15,211 bases of DNA from DASPFV01 sp035620975 (GTDB taxonomy: Bacteria > Acidobacteriota > Vicinamibacteria > Vicinamibacterales > 2-12-FULL-66-21). Where the stretch lies: contig DASPFV010000060.1 in NCBI GenBank assembly GCA_035620975.1, positions 1 to 15,211 of the forward strand, written 5' to 3'. Every line of letters starts with the position of its first letter. The stretch's first letter is position 1. The notes below the pieces were generated by a model. The model had not been told where the DNA came from and made no database searches. It saw nothing but the letters and a program-made list of their open reading frames with translations. Shown here one piece after another: positions 7,961 to 14,704 of the stretch. The translations under genes and the position numbers were made by a program.

Positions 7961-8444
7961 GAGCGCCGCCAGCCGGCGGGCTCGACCGCTGCGCCTCTTC
8001 AAGCGACTTCTCCAGAATCTCGAGCACGGCCAGATCCCGCGGCCGCTTCGCCGCCCGCTTGCTGCGGATCACGTCCTCGAGCGACGCGACCCGGATGGGG
8101 ATGCCGTCGATGTCGATGATGGAGGCCCTGTCCCGCACACCCTCGAACGAGCGGATGCCATGAATCGTCCCCATGAAGTCCACCTGCAGGCCGTCATCGT
8201 CTCGAACGACGCGCAGCAGATCGGAGGCCGGGTAATAGGGACGGAGAACCGTGGCCCGGATCAGCCGGGCGAAGGTCTTGAGCTTCGCCAGGTTCCGCGC
8301 CGTCCGCCGGAAGAGGAAGTCGAAGTCGATCGTGGTGACCGGGGCGCCCTGCAGCGCCGCGGCGGCGTTCCCAATCAGCACCGCCTCGAGCTTCGCTGAC
8401 TCCAGGGCGCGGCCGATTTCGACGAGCGCGGGCGCAGCGTCCAC
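7941..8444 (-). CDS. Nucleotidyltransferase-fold protein (AbiEii/MNT-like)
   Basis: The 167-residue product starts at GTG 8444. It has the polymerase-beta-type nucleotidyltransferase pattern: a glycine-containing helix IGNAAAALQG (24-33), then VTTIDFDFLF with two metal-ligand Asp residues (40 and 42), a third acidic position at Asp89 in LQVDFMG, and a C-terminal SLEDVIRSKRAAKRPRDLAVL resembling the K-x(n)-R-x-(K)D helix of AbiEii-type enzymes. Such proteins can act as nucleotide-adding toxins or antitoxins or in other modification roles; no partner gene (AbiEi or HEPN) is adjacent, so the job is open. A TATACT box lies seven bases before the GTG, which would give a nearly leaderless mRNA. The C-terminus appears frameshifted (see the tail at 7844-7960). 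Confidence 0.75.
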   Translation of the reverse strand: MDAAPALVEIGRALESAKLEAVLIGNAAAALQGAPVTTIDFDFLFRRTARNLAKLKTFARLIRATVLRPYYPASDLLRVVRDDDGLQVDFMGTIHGIRSFEGVRDRASIIDIDGIPIRVASLEDVIRSKRAAKRPRDLAVLEILEKSLEEAQRSSPPAGGARKRKRP

Positions 8445-8450
8445 GCCGTT

Positions 8451-8456
8451 AGTATA
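8451..8456 (-). promoter_or_regulatory. Possible -10 box giving a leaderless mRNA
   Basis: TATACT on the minus strand ends seven positions before the GTG start of the nucleotidyltransferase gene. A transcript starting the usual six to seven bases downstream would begin at the start codon itself. There is no Shine-Dalgarno sequence, which fits leaderless translation. No convincing -35 box is seen. Confidence 0.35.
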
Positions 8457-8532
8457 GGTGGTCGCCCTGGCGCTCGCGGTGCGCGCTCATGAGAGCTGGG
8501 CTCGATGTCTGCGACCTGCGATTCCGTTGACC

Positions 8533-8554
8533 CCCGAGTCCTGACTCCCTCGGG
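8533..8554 (-). terminator. Hairpin after tRNA-Val, possible terminator
   Basis: CCCGAG and CTCGGG pair across a 10-base loop that itself holds GAGTC/GACTC partial complementarity. The hairpin begins about 11 bases beyond the tRNA 3' end. No U-tract follows, so it may serve processing rather than intrinsic termination. Confidence 0.35.
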
Positions 8555-8564
8555 CACACTGGAG

Positions 8565-8637
8565 TGGGCGGTACAGGACTCGAACCTGTGACAGCCGGCG
8601 TGTAAAGCCGGTGCTCTACCAACTGAGCTAACCGCCC
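8565..8637 (-). tRNA. tRNA-Val (anticodon TAC)
   Basis: A full cloverleaf is seen on the minus strand. The acceptor is GGGCGGT/ACCGCCC, the D arm contains TAGCTCAGTTGGTAGAGCA, the anticodon stem is CCGGC/GCCGG around TTTACAC (anticodon TAC), and the T arm is CACAGG-TTCGAGT-CCTGT. The discriminator is A. CCA is not encoded (CTC follows), unlike the nearby tRNA-Asp, so it must be added by a CCA-adding enzyme. The length is 73 bases. Confidence 0.96.
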
Positions 8638-8638
8638 G

Positions 8639-8806
8639 CCTTCGCGGATCGGCCTCGCTGGTCCGCTTCGGCGCGCCCGGCTCCGCCTTCGCGGCCCAAC
8701 TTCGCTGTGCCGCTACGGCGGGCAAGCCCGCTGCTCGCGGCCAGCTTCACGGCGCCGCTTCGGCGCGCCCGGCTCCGCGTTCGCAGAAGCCTTCGCCGAT
8801 CGGCCT
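8639..8806. repeat. Two pairs of direct repeats in the tRNA-Val leader
   Basis: A 30-base unit at 8663-8692 recurs at 8755-8784 with one mismatch (it starts CCGCTTCGGCGCGCCC). A 17-base unit at 8639-8655 recurs at 8790-8806 with one mismatch (CCTTCGC, one variable base, GATCGGCCT). The copies are nested: short, long, long, short. The stretch lies between the tRNA 5' end and the methyltransferase stop codon and holds no gene I can support. Confidence 0.65.
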
Positions 8807-8883
8807 GGTCTCGGTCGCGCCAGCGATGTCGCTCCACGCGCCACGTGCGCCCGGCGACCGCCAACGGCCACCCGAAGCATCCG

Positions 8884-8913
8884 ATTATAGTGCCTTCCAC
8901 GCGAGCACGGCCA
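8884..8913 (-). promoter_or_regulatory. Promoter-like box upstream of tRNA-Val
   Basis: A perfect TATAAT (8889-8884) overlaps the TAA stop of the methyltransferase gene and is preceded by CGCGTGGAAGGCAC, nearly the same as upstream of tRNA-Asp. The -35 position (TGGCCG at 18-base spacing) is poor. The leader to tRNA-Val would be about 240 bases and contains the direct repeats. Confidence 0.45.
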
Positions 8914-9394
8914 GAACCGCGGCCAGCCCTCCGACGGCGCGATGCTCGCGATTGGCGACCACGCGCGCCGCGCTGAACCGGCGGCCGGCCTCGATCGCCC
9001 GTCCCTCACGATACTCGGGATATGCCCGACCGAACTTCTCGGTGAGGTGATGCTCCTCGCTGCGGACGGCCGAGGTCACGGTGACTGCGAGATAGCTGAG
9101 CACGAGCACGGCTGCCGCTGGACGCGCCGATGCGATGGCGAACCCGAGGCCTATGATCGACGAGCCCAGGTACAGCGGATGCCGCGTGAGCCGGTACGGG
9201 CCGGACGAGGTGACCTCGCGGCCTTTCTCGAGATGCCCGGCGGCCCAGACGCGCAGCGCTTCGCCGATCACGGCGACGGCCGCGCCCGCGGCCAGCGTGG
9301 CGGGCGTGGGACGGGCGAGCCACAGCGCGAGCGCCGCCACCGGAAACCCGAGCCGCACGCGGTACCGCGCGAACAGGCGGCGTCGATCAGGCAT
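8885..9394 (-). CDS. Isoprenylcysteine carboxyl methyltransferase (ICMT)-family membrane protein
   Basis: The 169-residue product has the ICMT/phospholipid-methyltransferase signature: VTSSGPYRLTRHPLYLG (61-77), then a hydrophobic helix, then a SEEHHLTEKFGRAYPEYRE segment (112-130) holding the Glu-Glu-x(n)-F-G-x-x-Y-x-x-Y pattern that binds S-adenosylmethionine. Membrane segments are predicted at about 14-28, 33-50, 78-90, 94-110 and 153-168. The family methylates small-molecule or lipid carboxyl or amino groups; the bacterial substrate is generally unknown, and the eukaryotic prenyl-Cys substrate is unlikely here. ATG 9394 overlaps the end of waaC by eight bases, so it is the last gene of the lipopolysaccharide operon and may modify an envelope lipid. 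That role is inferred from position only. Confidence 0.85.
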   Translation of the reverse strand: MPDRRRLFARYRVRLGFPVAALALWLARPTPATLAAGAAVAVIGEALRVWAAGHLEKGREVTSSGPYRLTRHPLYLGSSIIGLGFAIASARPAAAVLVLSYLAVTVTSAVRSEEHHLTEKFGRAYPEYREGRAIEAGRRFSAARVVANREHRAVGGLAAVLAVLAWKAL

Positions 9395-10439
9395 CGTGGG
9401 CGCGCGGCTCCCGGCCCGGCGGCCCCGCGTGGCTGAGCCGCTGCTGGATTGCTGCCGTCACTTCCGCGACGGAGACGCCGAGCAGGCACCAGCGCGGCTG
9501 ATGACACCGGCGATCGTAATGGCACCCGCAGGTCTCGTACCGCGTGACGACCTCGTCGAGCGCCGACCACGGGCCGTTGCGCGCCGGATCGGTGGGACCG
9601 AAGATCGCCACCGACGGCGTGCCGACGGCGGCGGCGAGGTGCAGCGGGCCCGTGTCGCCTGACACCATCAGCGCCGCCCCGCGTGCCAGTTCGACGACGT
9701 CCGCGACGCTCGTCGGCGGCGCCACGGCTGCGGCGCCGCCCGACAGCCCGGCCACGGCACGCGCGAGCGGCTCCTCGCCGGGTCCCCACAGCACCAGCGA
9801 AGGCAGGCCGCGCACGTCCCGCAGGAACGCGGCCACCTCGCCGAAGCGATCCTCGGGCCAGCGCTTGTTCGGCCACGCGGCGCCAGGGTTGAGCAGCGCG
9901 TAGCCACGCTCGCCGTACGTGCCGATGGTCTCCTGCGCCGCTGCCGAAAGCGCTCGCACGATCGGGAACTGCACACGAGCCGTCTCGATGCCGGCGACGC
10001 GGAGCAGCCGGAGGTTCTTCTGGATGACGTGCTCACCCGGCGGCGATTCGTCGCCGGGACGGCCGCCGGCCTCGTCCGTCTCGGAGTAGAACGGGCGCGC
10101 GCCTTTCTCGCGCAGGTGCCAGATCGAGAATCCGGCCACGCGCGCCGCGCCGGAGGCCCGGGCGAGCACGGCCGACTTCATGAGCCCCTGGAAATCGAGC
10201 GCCAGGTCGTAGGGCACCTCTCGCAGCCGCCTCAGCGCGTCGGTCCAGGCGCCCAGCGTCCGGCCCTCGATGGCGACGACACGGTCGATGCCCTCGACGA
10301 GATCGACGATGGCGCGATGGCGTGCCTCGACGACCCAGTCGATCCGCGCGTCCGGCAGCGCCGTGCGCAGGGCGGACACGGCAGGGATGGTGTGCACGAG
10401 GTCGCCCAGGGCGCCGAGTCTCACGACGAGGATGTTCAT
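9387..10439 (-). CDS. waaC: Lipopolysaccharide heptosyltransferase I
   Basis: This 350-residue GT9-family enzyme transfers L-glycero-D-manno-heptose from ADP-heptose to the first Kdo of the inner core, on the cytoplasmic face. The N-terminal MNILVVRLGALGDLVHTIPA carries the catalytic Asp13, at the same number as in E. coli WaaC. NPGAAWPNKRWPEDRFG (184-200) and SGDTGPLHLAAAVGTP (260-275) with FGPTDPARNGPW (280-291) form the nucleotide-sugar site. A Cys cluster (304, 306, 312, 318) lies near the C-terminus. Start ATG 10439 overlaps the rfaE2 stop as ATGA. Type I rather than another GT9 is supported by the N-terminal motif, the RNGPW ending and its place beside the ADP-heptose genes. Confidence 0.9.
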   Translation of the reverse strand: MNILVVRLGALGDLVHTIPAVSALRTALPDARIDWVVEARHRAIVDLVEGIDRVVAIEGRTLGAWTDALRRLREVPYDLALDFQGLMKSAVLARASGAARVAGFSIWHLREKGARPFYSETDEAGGRPGDESPPGEHVIQKNLRLLRVAGIETARVQFPIVRALSAAAQETIGTYGERGYALLNPGAAWPNKRWPEDRFGEVAAFLRDVRGLPSLVLWGPGEEPLARAVAGLSGGAAAVAPPTSVADVVELARGAALMVSGDTGPLHLAAAVGTPSVAIFGPTDPARNGPWSALDEVVTRYETCGCHYDRRCHQPRWCLLGVSVAEVTAAIQQRLSHAGPPGREPRAHDA

Positions 10440-10909
10440 CCCCGGATGCGCGCCAGGAGATCGCGCGTCGAGTGGTCCTTCGGATCGCCGACAATGGCGA
10501 TGCGGCCTCCGTAGGCGAGGACCGTGTCGCGCTCGGGCACGGTCGCCGCCGTGTAGTCGGTGCCCTTGCAGTGGACGTCGGGCTTCAGCAGCTCGAGCAG
10601 CGGCGCGACGGTCGGCTCGGGAAAGATCACGACGTAGTCGACGCCGCGAAGCGCCGCGACGATCTCGGCGCGCTCCCGTGCCTCCATGACGGGCCGGCCC
10701 GGCCCCTTCCGCGCCGCCATCTCGTCGTCATTCACGGCGACCACGAGGCGGTCGGCTTCGGCCGCCGCCGCCTGGAGATACCGCGTGTGTCCGACGTGCA
10801 GCAGGTCGAAACAGCCGTTCGCGAACGCAATGGTGCGGCCGGCCGCGCGGTCGGCGCCGACGAGCTCGACGAGACGTTCCCGCGTGACGACGCGCCCCAT
10901 GTCCCTCAC
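10436..10909 (-). CDS. rfaE2: D-glycero-beta-D-manno-heptose 1-phosphate adenylyltransferase
   Basis: The enzyme joins ATP and heptose 1-phosphate to give ADP-heptose. The 157-residue product is a single cytidylyltransferase-fold domain: FANGCFDLLHVGHTRYL (29-45) holds the HxGH nucleotide motif, followed by AVNDDEMAARKGPGRPV, VIFPEPTVAPLLELLKPDVH, KGTDY and a final DHSTRDLLARI that corresponds to the usual SST(R/K) motif. In E. coli this is the C-terminal half of HldE; here it is a separate protein. GTG 10909 overlaps the rfaE1 stop as GTGA; ATG 10900, three codons later, is an alternative start. It ends overlapping waaC. Confidence 0.93.
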   Translation of the reverse strand: MRDMGRVVTRERLVELVGADRAAGRTIAFANGCFDLLHVGHTRYLQAAAAEADRLVVAVNDDEMAARKGPGRPVMEARERAEIVAALRGVDYVVIFPEPTVAPLLELLKPDVHCKGTDYTAATVPERDTVLAYGGRIAIVGDPKDHSTRDLLARIRG

Positions 10910-11946
10910 GAATCGGACAGTACAGCTGCCCTGAGCTCGTCGGCCGACACAGTGGCCGTTCCGCGTTTCATGACGACCAGGCCGCCGGCGTAGTTGGCCA
11001 GGCGGGCGGCCTCTTCGCAGGTCGCGCCCGCGGCCAGCGCCAGCGTCATCGTGGCAATCACCGTGTCGCCCGCCCCGGTGACGTCCGCAATCTGATCGGA
11101 ACCGAAGATCGGGATGTGTATGGTGGGCCGGCCGCGCTCGAAGAGCGCCATGCCCCGGCTTCCGCGCGTGATCAGGACGGCCTCCGTCCGCATGCGCTCC
11201 AGCAGCGCGCGTCCCGCCTTCTCGAGCGCCCGCGCGTTCTCGCCGATGCGGATGCCGAAGATCTGCTCGACCTCCGACTCGTTCGGCGTGCAGGTCGTGG
11301 CGCCGCGGTACGCGATCAGGTTGTAGCGCGAATCGACGAGGATTGGCGGCCTGCGCCGGCCCTGACTGCGCACCCGGCGGCGCGCCGCCGCCACGGCAGC
11401 GGGCGTCACCAGGCCGGACCCGTAGTCGGAGACGAGCAGCGCATCGCAGCGCGCGGCGGCAGTGGTGAGGTGCGCCTCGACCGCTCGCCGATCCGCGTCC
11501 GTGAACACGGGCCTGGCCGCCCGATCGATCCGGACCACCTGCTGCTTGGCCGAGTGCACGCCTCCAGCCAGGATGCGGGTCTTCGTGGGCGTTCGGTAGG
11601 TGCGGGGTCGCACGACGCGCCGGATGTCGACGCGCCGCCTGAGCACGTCCAGCACGCGCCGGCCCGCCTCGTCCCTGCCGGCGACCGCAATCGCCGTCGG
11701 CGCGCCACCGAGCGCCGCCACGTTCGCCGCGGCGTTGCCCGCCCCGCCCGGAACGATCTGGGTGGAGTCGTAGTCGAGGATCAGCACCGGCGCCTCGCGC
11801 GACACCCGCGCGATCTCGCCGTAGATGAACTCGTCGACAATGAGGTCCCCGAAAACGGCGACCCGCAGGCCGACGAAGGCGTCGACGAGCCCGATGAGCC
11901 TCCCGGGATCGACACCGGGGGTCGCGGATGGCAGTCGTCGCGTCAC
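10906..11946 (-). CDS. rfaE1: D-glycero-beta-D-manno-heptose-7-phosphate kinase
   Basis: This PfkB/ribokinase-family protein of 346 residues phosphorylates heptose 7-phosphate at C1, the step before GmhB. The RfaE signature is clear: FGDLIVDEFIYGEIARVSRE (32-51), PGGAGNAAANVAALGG (66-81) for sugar binding, and DVTGAGDTVIATMTLALAAG (288-307) with the catalytic base Asp294. The substrate-lid region with RVSREAPV is as in E. coli HldE, but the adenylyltransferase domain is a separate gene downstream. GTG 11946 overlaps the gmhB stop as GTGA; the frame stays open upstream to 12183, inside gmhB, but lacks family sequence there. Translational coupling through the operon is likely. Confidence 0.93.
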   Translation of the reverse strand: MTRRLPSATPGVDPGRLIGLVDAFVGLRVAVFGDLIVDEFIYGEIARVSREAPVLILDYDSTQIVPGGAGNAAANVAALGGAPTAIAVAGRDEAGRRVLDVLRRRVDIRRVVRPRTYRTPTKTRILAGGVHSAKQQVVRIDRAARPVFTDADRRAVEAHLTTAAARCDALLVSDYGSGLVTPAAVAAARRRVRSQGRRRPPILVDSRYNLIAYRGATTCTPNESEVEQIFGIRIGENARALEKAGRALLERMRTEAVLITRGSRGMALFERGRPTIHIPIFGSDQIADVTGAGDTVIATMTLALAAGATCEEAARLANYAGGLVVMKRGTATVSADELRAAVLSDS

Positions 11947-12497
11947 GATGCGTGGAGAATCCAGGACACGGCGGCGATCAGATTGTCGGCGACGACCGTG
12001 CCGCTGGAGGCCCTCGCCGCGTCGCGAGCGCCATGGCCGGTGCGAACCAGGATGCCGCGGCCGCCGACGGTTTCCGCCGCCTCCACGTCGTGCAGCCGAT
12101 CCCCCACCGCGAACGAGCGCGACAGATCCAGCTGGAGCTCCGACGCCGCCCTGACGAGCATCCCGGGACGCGGCTTGCGGCACTCGCAGGCCTGCCGCAA
12201 TGCCGGCACGATGCCATCCGGATGGTGGGGACAGTAATAGAAACCATCGATCGACGCCCCACCGGCCGCGAGCCGCTCCGCGATGGCGCGGTGCGCCGCG
12301 GCCACGAAGGATTCCTCGACCAGGCCCCTGGCAATACCGGCCTGATTGGTCGTCACGACGACGGCGAAGCCGGCGCGGTTGAGGAGGCGGACGGCGTCGA
12401 TGCTGTACGGGAAGAACTGGAGGCGGTCGAGCCGATCGAGATAGCCCATCTCCTCGATCAGGGTGCCGTCGCGGTCCAGGAACACGGCGCGCCTCAC
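11943..12497 (-). CDS. gmhB: D-glycero-beta-D-manno-heptose 1,7-bisphosphate 7-phosphatase
   Basis: This HAD-superfamily enzyme of 184 residues removes the 7-phosphate from heptose 1,7-bisphosphate. Motif I is FLDRDGT (nucleophile Asp8, acid/base Asp10); motif II is VVVTTNQAGIARG (47-59, the TTNQ Thr/Ser position); the GmhB-type zinc site is CPHHPDG with CEC (Cys89, His91, Cys104, Cys106); motif III is Lys108 in RKP; motif IV is AVGDRLHDVEAA (Asp133, Asp137). The start is GTG 12497, overlapping the waaF stop as GTGA; longer readings to 12563 lie inside waaF. Its place between waaF and rfaE1 matches its middle step in the pathway. Confidence 0.94.
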   Translation of the reverse strand: MRRAVFLDRDGTLIEEMGYLDRLDRLQFFPYSIDAVRLLNRAGFAVVVTTNQAGIARGLVEESFVAAAHRAIAERLAAGGASIDGFYYCPHHPDGIVPALRQACECRKPRPGMLVRAASELQLDLSRSFAVGDRLHDVEAAETVGGRGILVRTGHGARDAARASSGTVVADNLIAAVSWILHAS

Positions 12498-13549
12498 GCG
12501 CGCGCCTCGAGACGTCGCGCCACGGCGCCGAAGACCGTGTCCGGGCTGACGCCTTTCATGCACCGGTGATCGATCGGGCAGTCGCGCAGCATGCAGGGCC
12601 GGCAGAAGACCTCGTGCTTCAGGAGGTCGTGCTCTCCGAGCGGCGACGTGACGCGCTCGTCGGTCGGACCGAAGATGGCGGCGACCGGCACGCCGAGCGC
12701 GGCGGCCAGGTGCATCGCGCCCGAGTCGTTCGACACGAAGGCGGCGCAGCGCGCGACGGCTCCGGCGAGCGCGCGCAGGTCGGTCCGGCCGATCAGGTTG
12801 ACCAGCGTCACGTCCGCAGGCAGCGACGATTCTATCTCACGCCCCGCATCCCGGTCGGTGGCGGTGCCCACGAGCACCGCCGTGACCGAGCGCTCGCGCG
12901 CGAGGCGGGCCACGACTTCGGCCACGCGTCGCGGGGGCCACCGTTTCGCGTGCCCGTAGGCCGCGCCTGGCGCGAAACCGACGAGGGTTGCGTCTTCCGC
13001 GACCCCCGCCGCCTCGAGCAGCCTCCGTGCCCGCGCGGCAGTTCCGGGGCGGACACGAATCGCCGGTTCGGCGCCAGGCTTCCACCCGGCGGCGGAACCC
13101 GGGGGATCCTCCCCCACGCGATCGTCGACGTCGCCGCCGAAGCCGAGCGCCTCGACCAGGGCCTGGTAGTACCGGGCCTGGTGCACCCGCCCGCGAGGTC
13201 TGCGAACGCGGCGCGTCAGGAGCAGCGAGCGCAGGTTCGCGCCGACCCCCCACCGCTCCCGAATGCCCGCGCGCCGGGCCGACCAGGCCGACCGGAACGA
13301 GTTCGGCAGGAGCAATGCGGCATCGAAGCGCCCCTCCCGCAGAGCGGCCATCTCGGCGCGCGGACTCGGAACGGCGATGACGGCATCCGGCCGGGCGATG
13401 GTGGCCTCCTCGAACAGCGGCGCAAGGGCCGGAACCGCCGCCACGGTGATCGAGGCTGCCGGCAGCCCCGCCCGGACCGTCGCCATCGCCGGCAACGCCA
13501 TCACGACGTCCCCAAGCCAGTTCGGCGCCCGGATCACCAGCCGCGCCAC
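12494..13549 (-). CDS. waaF: Lipopolysaccharide heptosyltransferase II
   Basis: This GT9-family enzyme of 351 residues adds the second heptose to the inner core. It begins MARLVIRAPNWLGDVVMALP, the WaaF-type N-terminus with the conserved Asp after Gly. GFAPGAAYGHAKRWPPRRVA and SNDSGAMHLAAALGVP with AIFGPTDERVTSP form the donor site. The late Cys cluster CRPCMLRDCPIDHRCM is typical of WaaF. I chose GTG 13549 because it fits the family N-terminus exactly; GTG 13558, 13576 and 13603 are in frame, but translation from the last two reads CACGGA-repeat DNA. No strong Shine-Dalgarno sequence is visible at any of them. It follows a 150-base gap, so the heptose genes may have their own promoter. Confidence 0.92.
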   Translation of the reverse strand: MARLVIRAPNWLGDVVMALPAMATVRAGLPAASITVAAVPALAPLFEEATIARPDAVIAVPSPRAEMAALREGRFDAALLLPNSFRSAWSARRAGIRERWGVGANLRSLLLTRRVRRPRGRVHQARYYQALVEALGFGGDVDDRVGEDPPGSAAGWKPGAEPAIRVRPGTAARARRLLEAAGVAEDATLVGFAPGAAYGHAKRWPPRRVAEVVARLARERSVTAVLVGTATDRDAGREIESSLPADVTLVNLIGRTDLRALAGAVARCAAFVSNDSGAMHLAAALGVPVAAIFGPTDERVTSPLGEHDLLKHEVFCRPCMLRDCPIDHRCMKGVSPDTVFGAVARRLEARA

Positions 13550-13555
13550 GTCTGC

Positions 13556-13626
13556 CACGGATCCGTCAACCGCCACGGACAGACACGGATCTTGAAGGGC
13601 CACGGAAGAACACGGAAGAACACGGA
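13556..13626. repeat. CACGGA repeat cluster upstream of waaF
   Basis: Six copies of CACGGA start at 13556, 13574, 13584, 13601, 13611 and 13621. Several are exactly ten bases apart (CACGGAAGAA twice, then CACGGATC). From memory, similar CCACGGA/ACACGGA strings are scattered in many bacterial genomes between genes. The cluster covers all candidate waaF start codons except 13549, so it could influence expression, or it may simply be an insertion of repeat DNA. Confidence 0.7.
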
Positions 13627-13753
13627 TCAGAAGAGAGGTCGGGTTCTCGCGTCACGCCGGGCCTCCACTCACAGTCGTGGACGTTGGACTCGCCACATCA
13701 GTGCACTCACGGCACGTTTTGCACCCGGTGCACCCTCGCACGCAGGGCACCCT

Positions 13754-14704
13754 TTACTCCCCTTCACTCGTGGTCGCCGCAGGAAACATCCCCGGCACCT
13801 GCTCGCCCTGGCCGTCGACGTCGCGCCAGCGGCGGTGCATCCAGAGCCACAGATCCGGATAGCGCCGGACGTACATCTCGAGCACGTCCGTGCATCGCTG
13901 CGTGAAGGCGCGGATCGCGTCGGGGTCGTCGGTGCGGGGCGGGTCGACCGGATGCTCGTACACCATCCGGAACCGGCCGCCCGGGCGGGGCAGCGCGAAG
14001 ACGGGCACGACCGGCGCGCCGGTTCGCAGCGCCAGCGCGGCGAGCGCGGACGTGGTGGCGGCCGGCCGGTTGAAGAAGTCGACGTAGACGGAATCGGCGG
14101 TGTGGATGTGCTGGTCGATCAGCACGGCCACGGCCTGGTTGGCTTCGAGCGCGCGCAGCACCCGGCGGATCGCGCCGCGCCGGTAGATCACGGAGTTCCC
14201 GGTCCGGCACCGGACCGACTCGAGCAGATCGTGCAGCAGCGGATTGTCGAGGGGCCGTGCCAGCACCGCCATCGGATGCAGGGCGAGCGCGTGCACGAGC
14301 GCGTTGATCTCCCAGAAGCCGAAGTGGCCCGTGAAGAGCAGCACGCCCCTGCCCTGTGCGTGCGCATGGAGGACCCGATCCTCGCCGTCGAACTCGACGC
14401 GCGCGAGCATCTGCGCCGGGGTCATCGTGCTGAACTTGAGCAGGACCGTCAGCAGCCGGCCGAAGTGCGCGAACATGCCCCGGGCGATCGCGCGGCACTC
14501 GTGCGCGTCGCGGGTGGGGAACGCCGCCCGCAGGTTCCTGAGCGCCAGCCGCCGATGGGGACCGTCGAACGTGTAGAAGGCGCGGCCGAGCAGCGTGCCC
14601 AGGCCGAGCACGGCGGCCATCGGCAGCGCACGGCTGGCGTGCACGACGGCACTGACGGCGAGGTATTCGAGCCGGTGCCGGAACGAGGGCGGTCGATCAG
14701 ACAC
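13754..14704 (-). CDS. LpxL/HtrB-type lipid A acyltransferase
   Basis: This 316-residue member of the lysophospholipid/lauroyl acyltransferase family probably adds a secondary acyl chain to Kdo-lipid A at the inner membrane. An N-terminal hydrophobic segment (VVHASRALPMAAVLGLGTLL, about 20-40) anchors it. The catalytic H-x4-E/D motif is TGHFGFWEI (His127, Glu132). Other family features are NLRAAFP near 57, ARPLDNPLLHDLLESVRCRTG, VAVLIDQHIH, the VYVDFFNRPA segment and APVVPVF. GTG 14704 overlaps the lpxK stop by eight bases and gives a family-like N-terminus; an ORF start at 14749 would lie inside lpxK. Which position and chain it acylates cannot be told. The neighbouring lpxK supports a lipid A role rather than a phospholipid one. 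Confidence 0.88.
   Translation of the reverse strand: MSDRPPSFRHRLEYLAVSAVVHASRALPMAAVLGLGTLLGRAFYTFDGPHRRLALRNLRAAFPTRDAHECRAIARGMFAHFGRLLTVLLKFSTMTPAQMLARVEFDGEDRVLHAHAQGRGVLLFTGHFGFWEINALVHALALHPMAVLARPLDNPLLHDLLESVRCRTGNSVIYRRGAIRRVLRALEANQAVAVLIDQHIHTADSVYVDFFNRPAATTSALAALALRTGAPVVPVFALPRPGGRFRMVYEHPVDPPRTDDPDAIRAFTQRCTDVLEMYVRRYPDLWLWMHRRWRDVDGQGEQVPGMFPAATTSEGE

Noticed and set aside
8628..8900. 90-codon frame upstream of tRNA-Val on the minus strand
   Set aside because: It consists of the direct repeats and tRNA 5' end, is rich in Arg, Ala and Gly, and has no binding site or domain.
13556..13626. CACGGA copies as a CRISPR array
   Set aside because: The unit is six to ten bases with spacing of 10-18. 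There are no 25-40-base repeats, unique spacers or cas genes.
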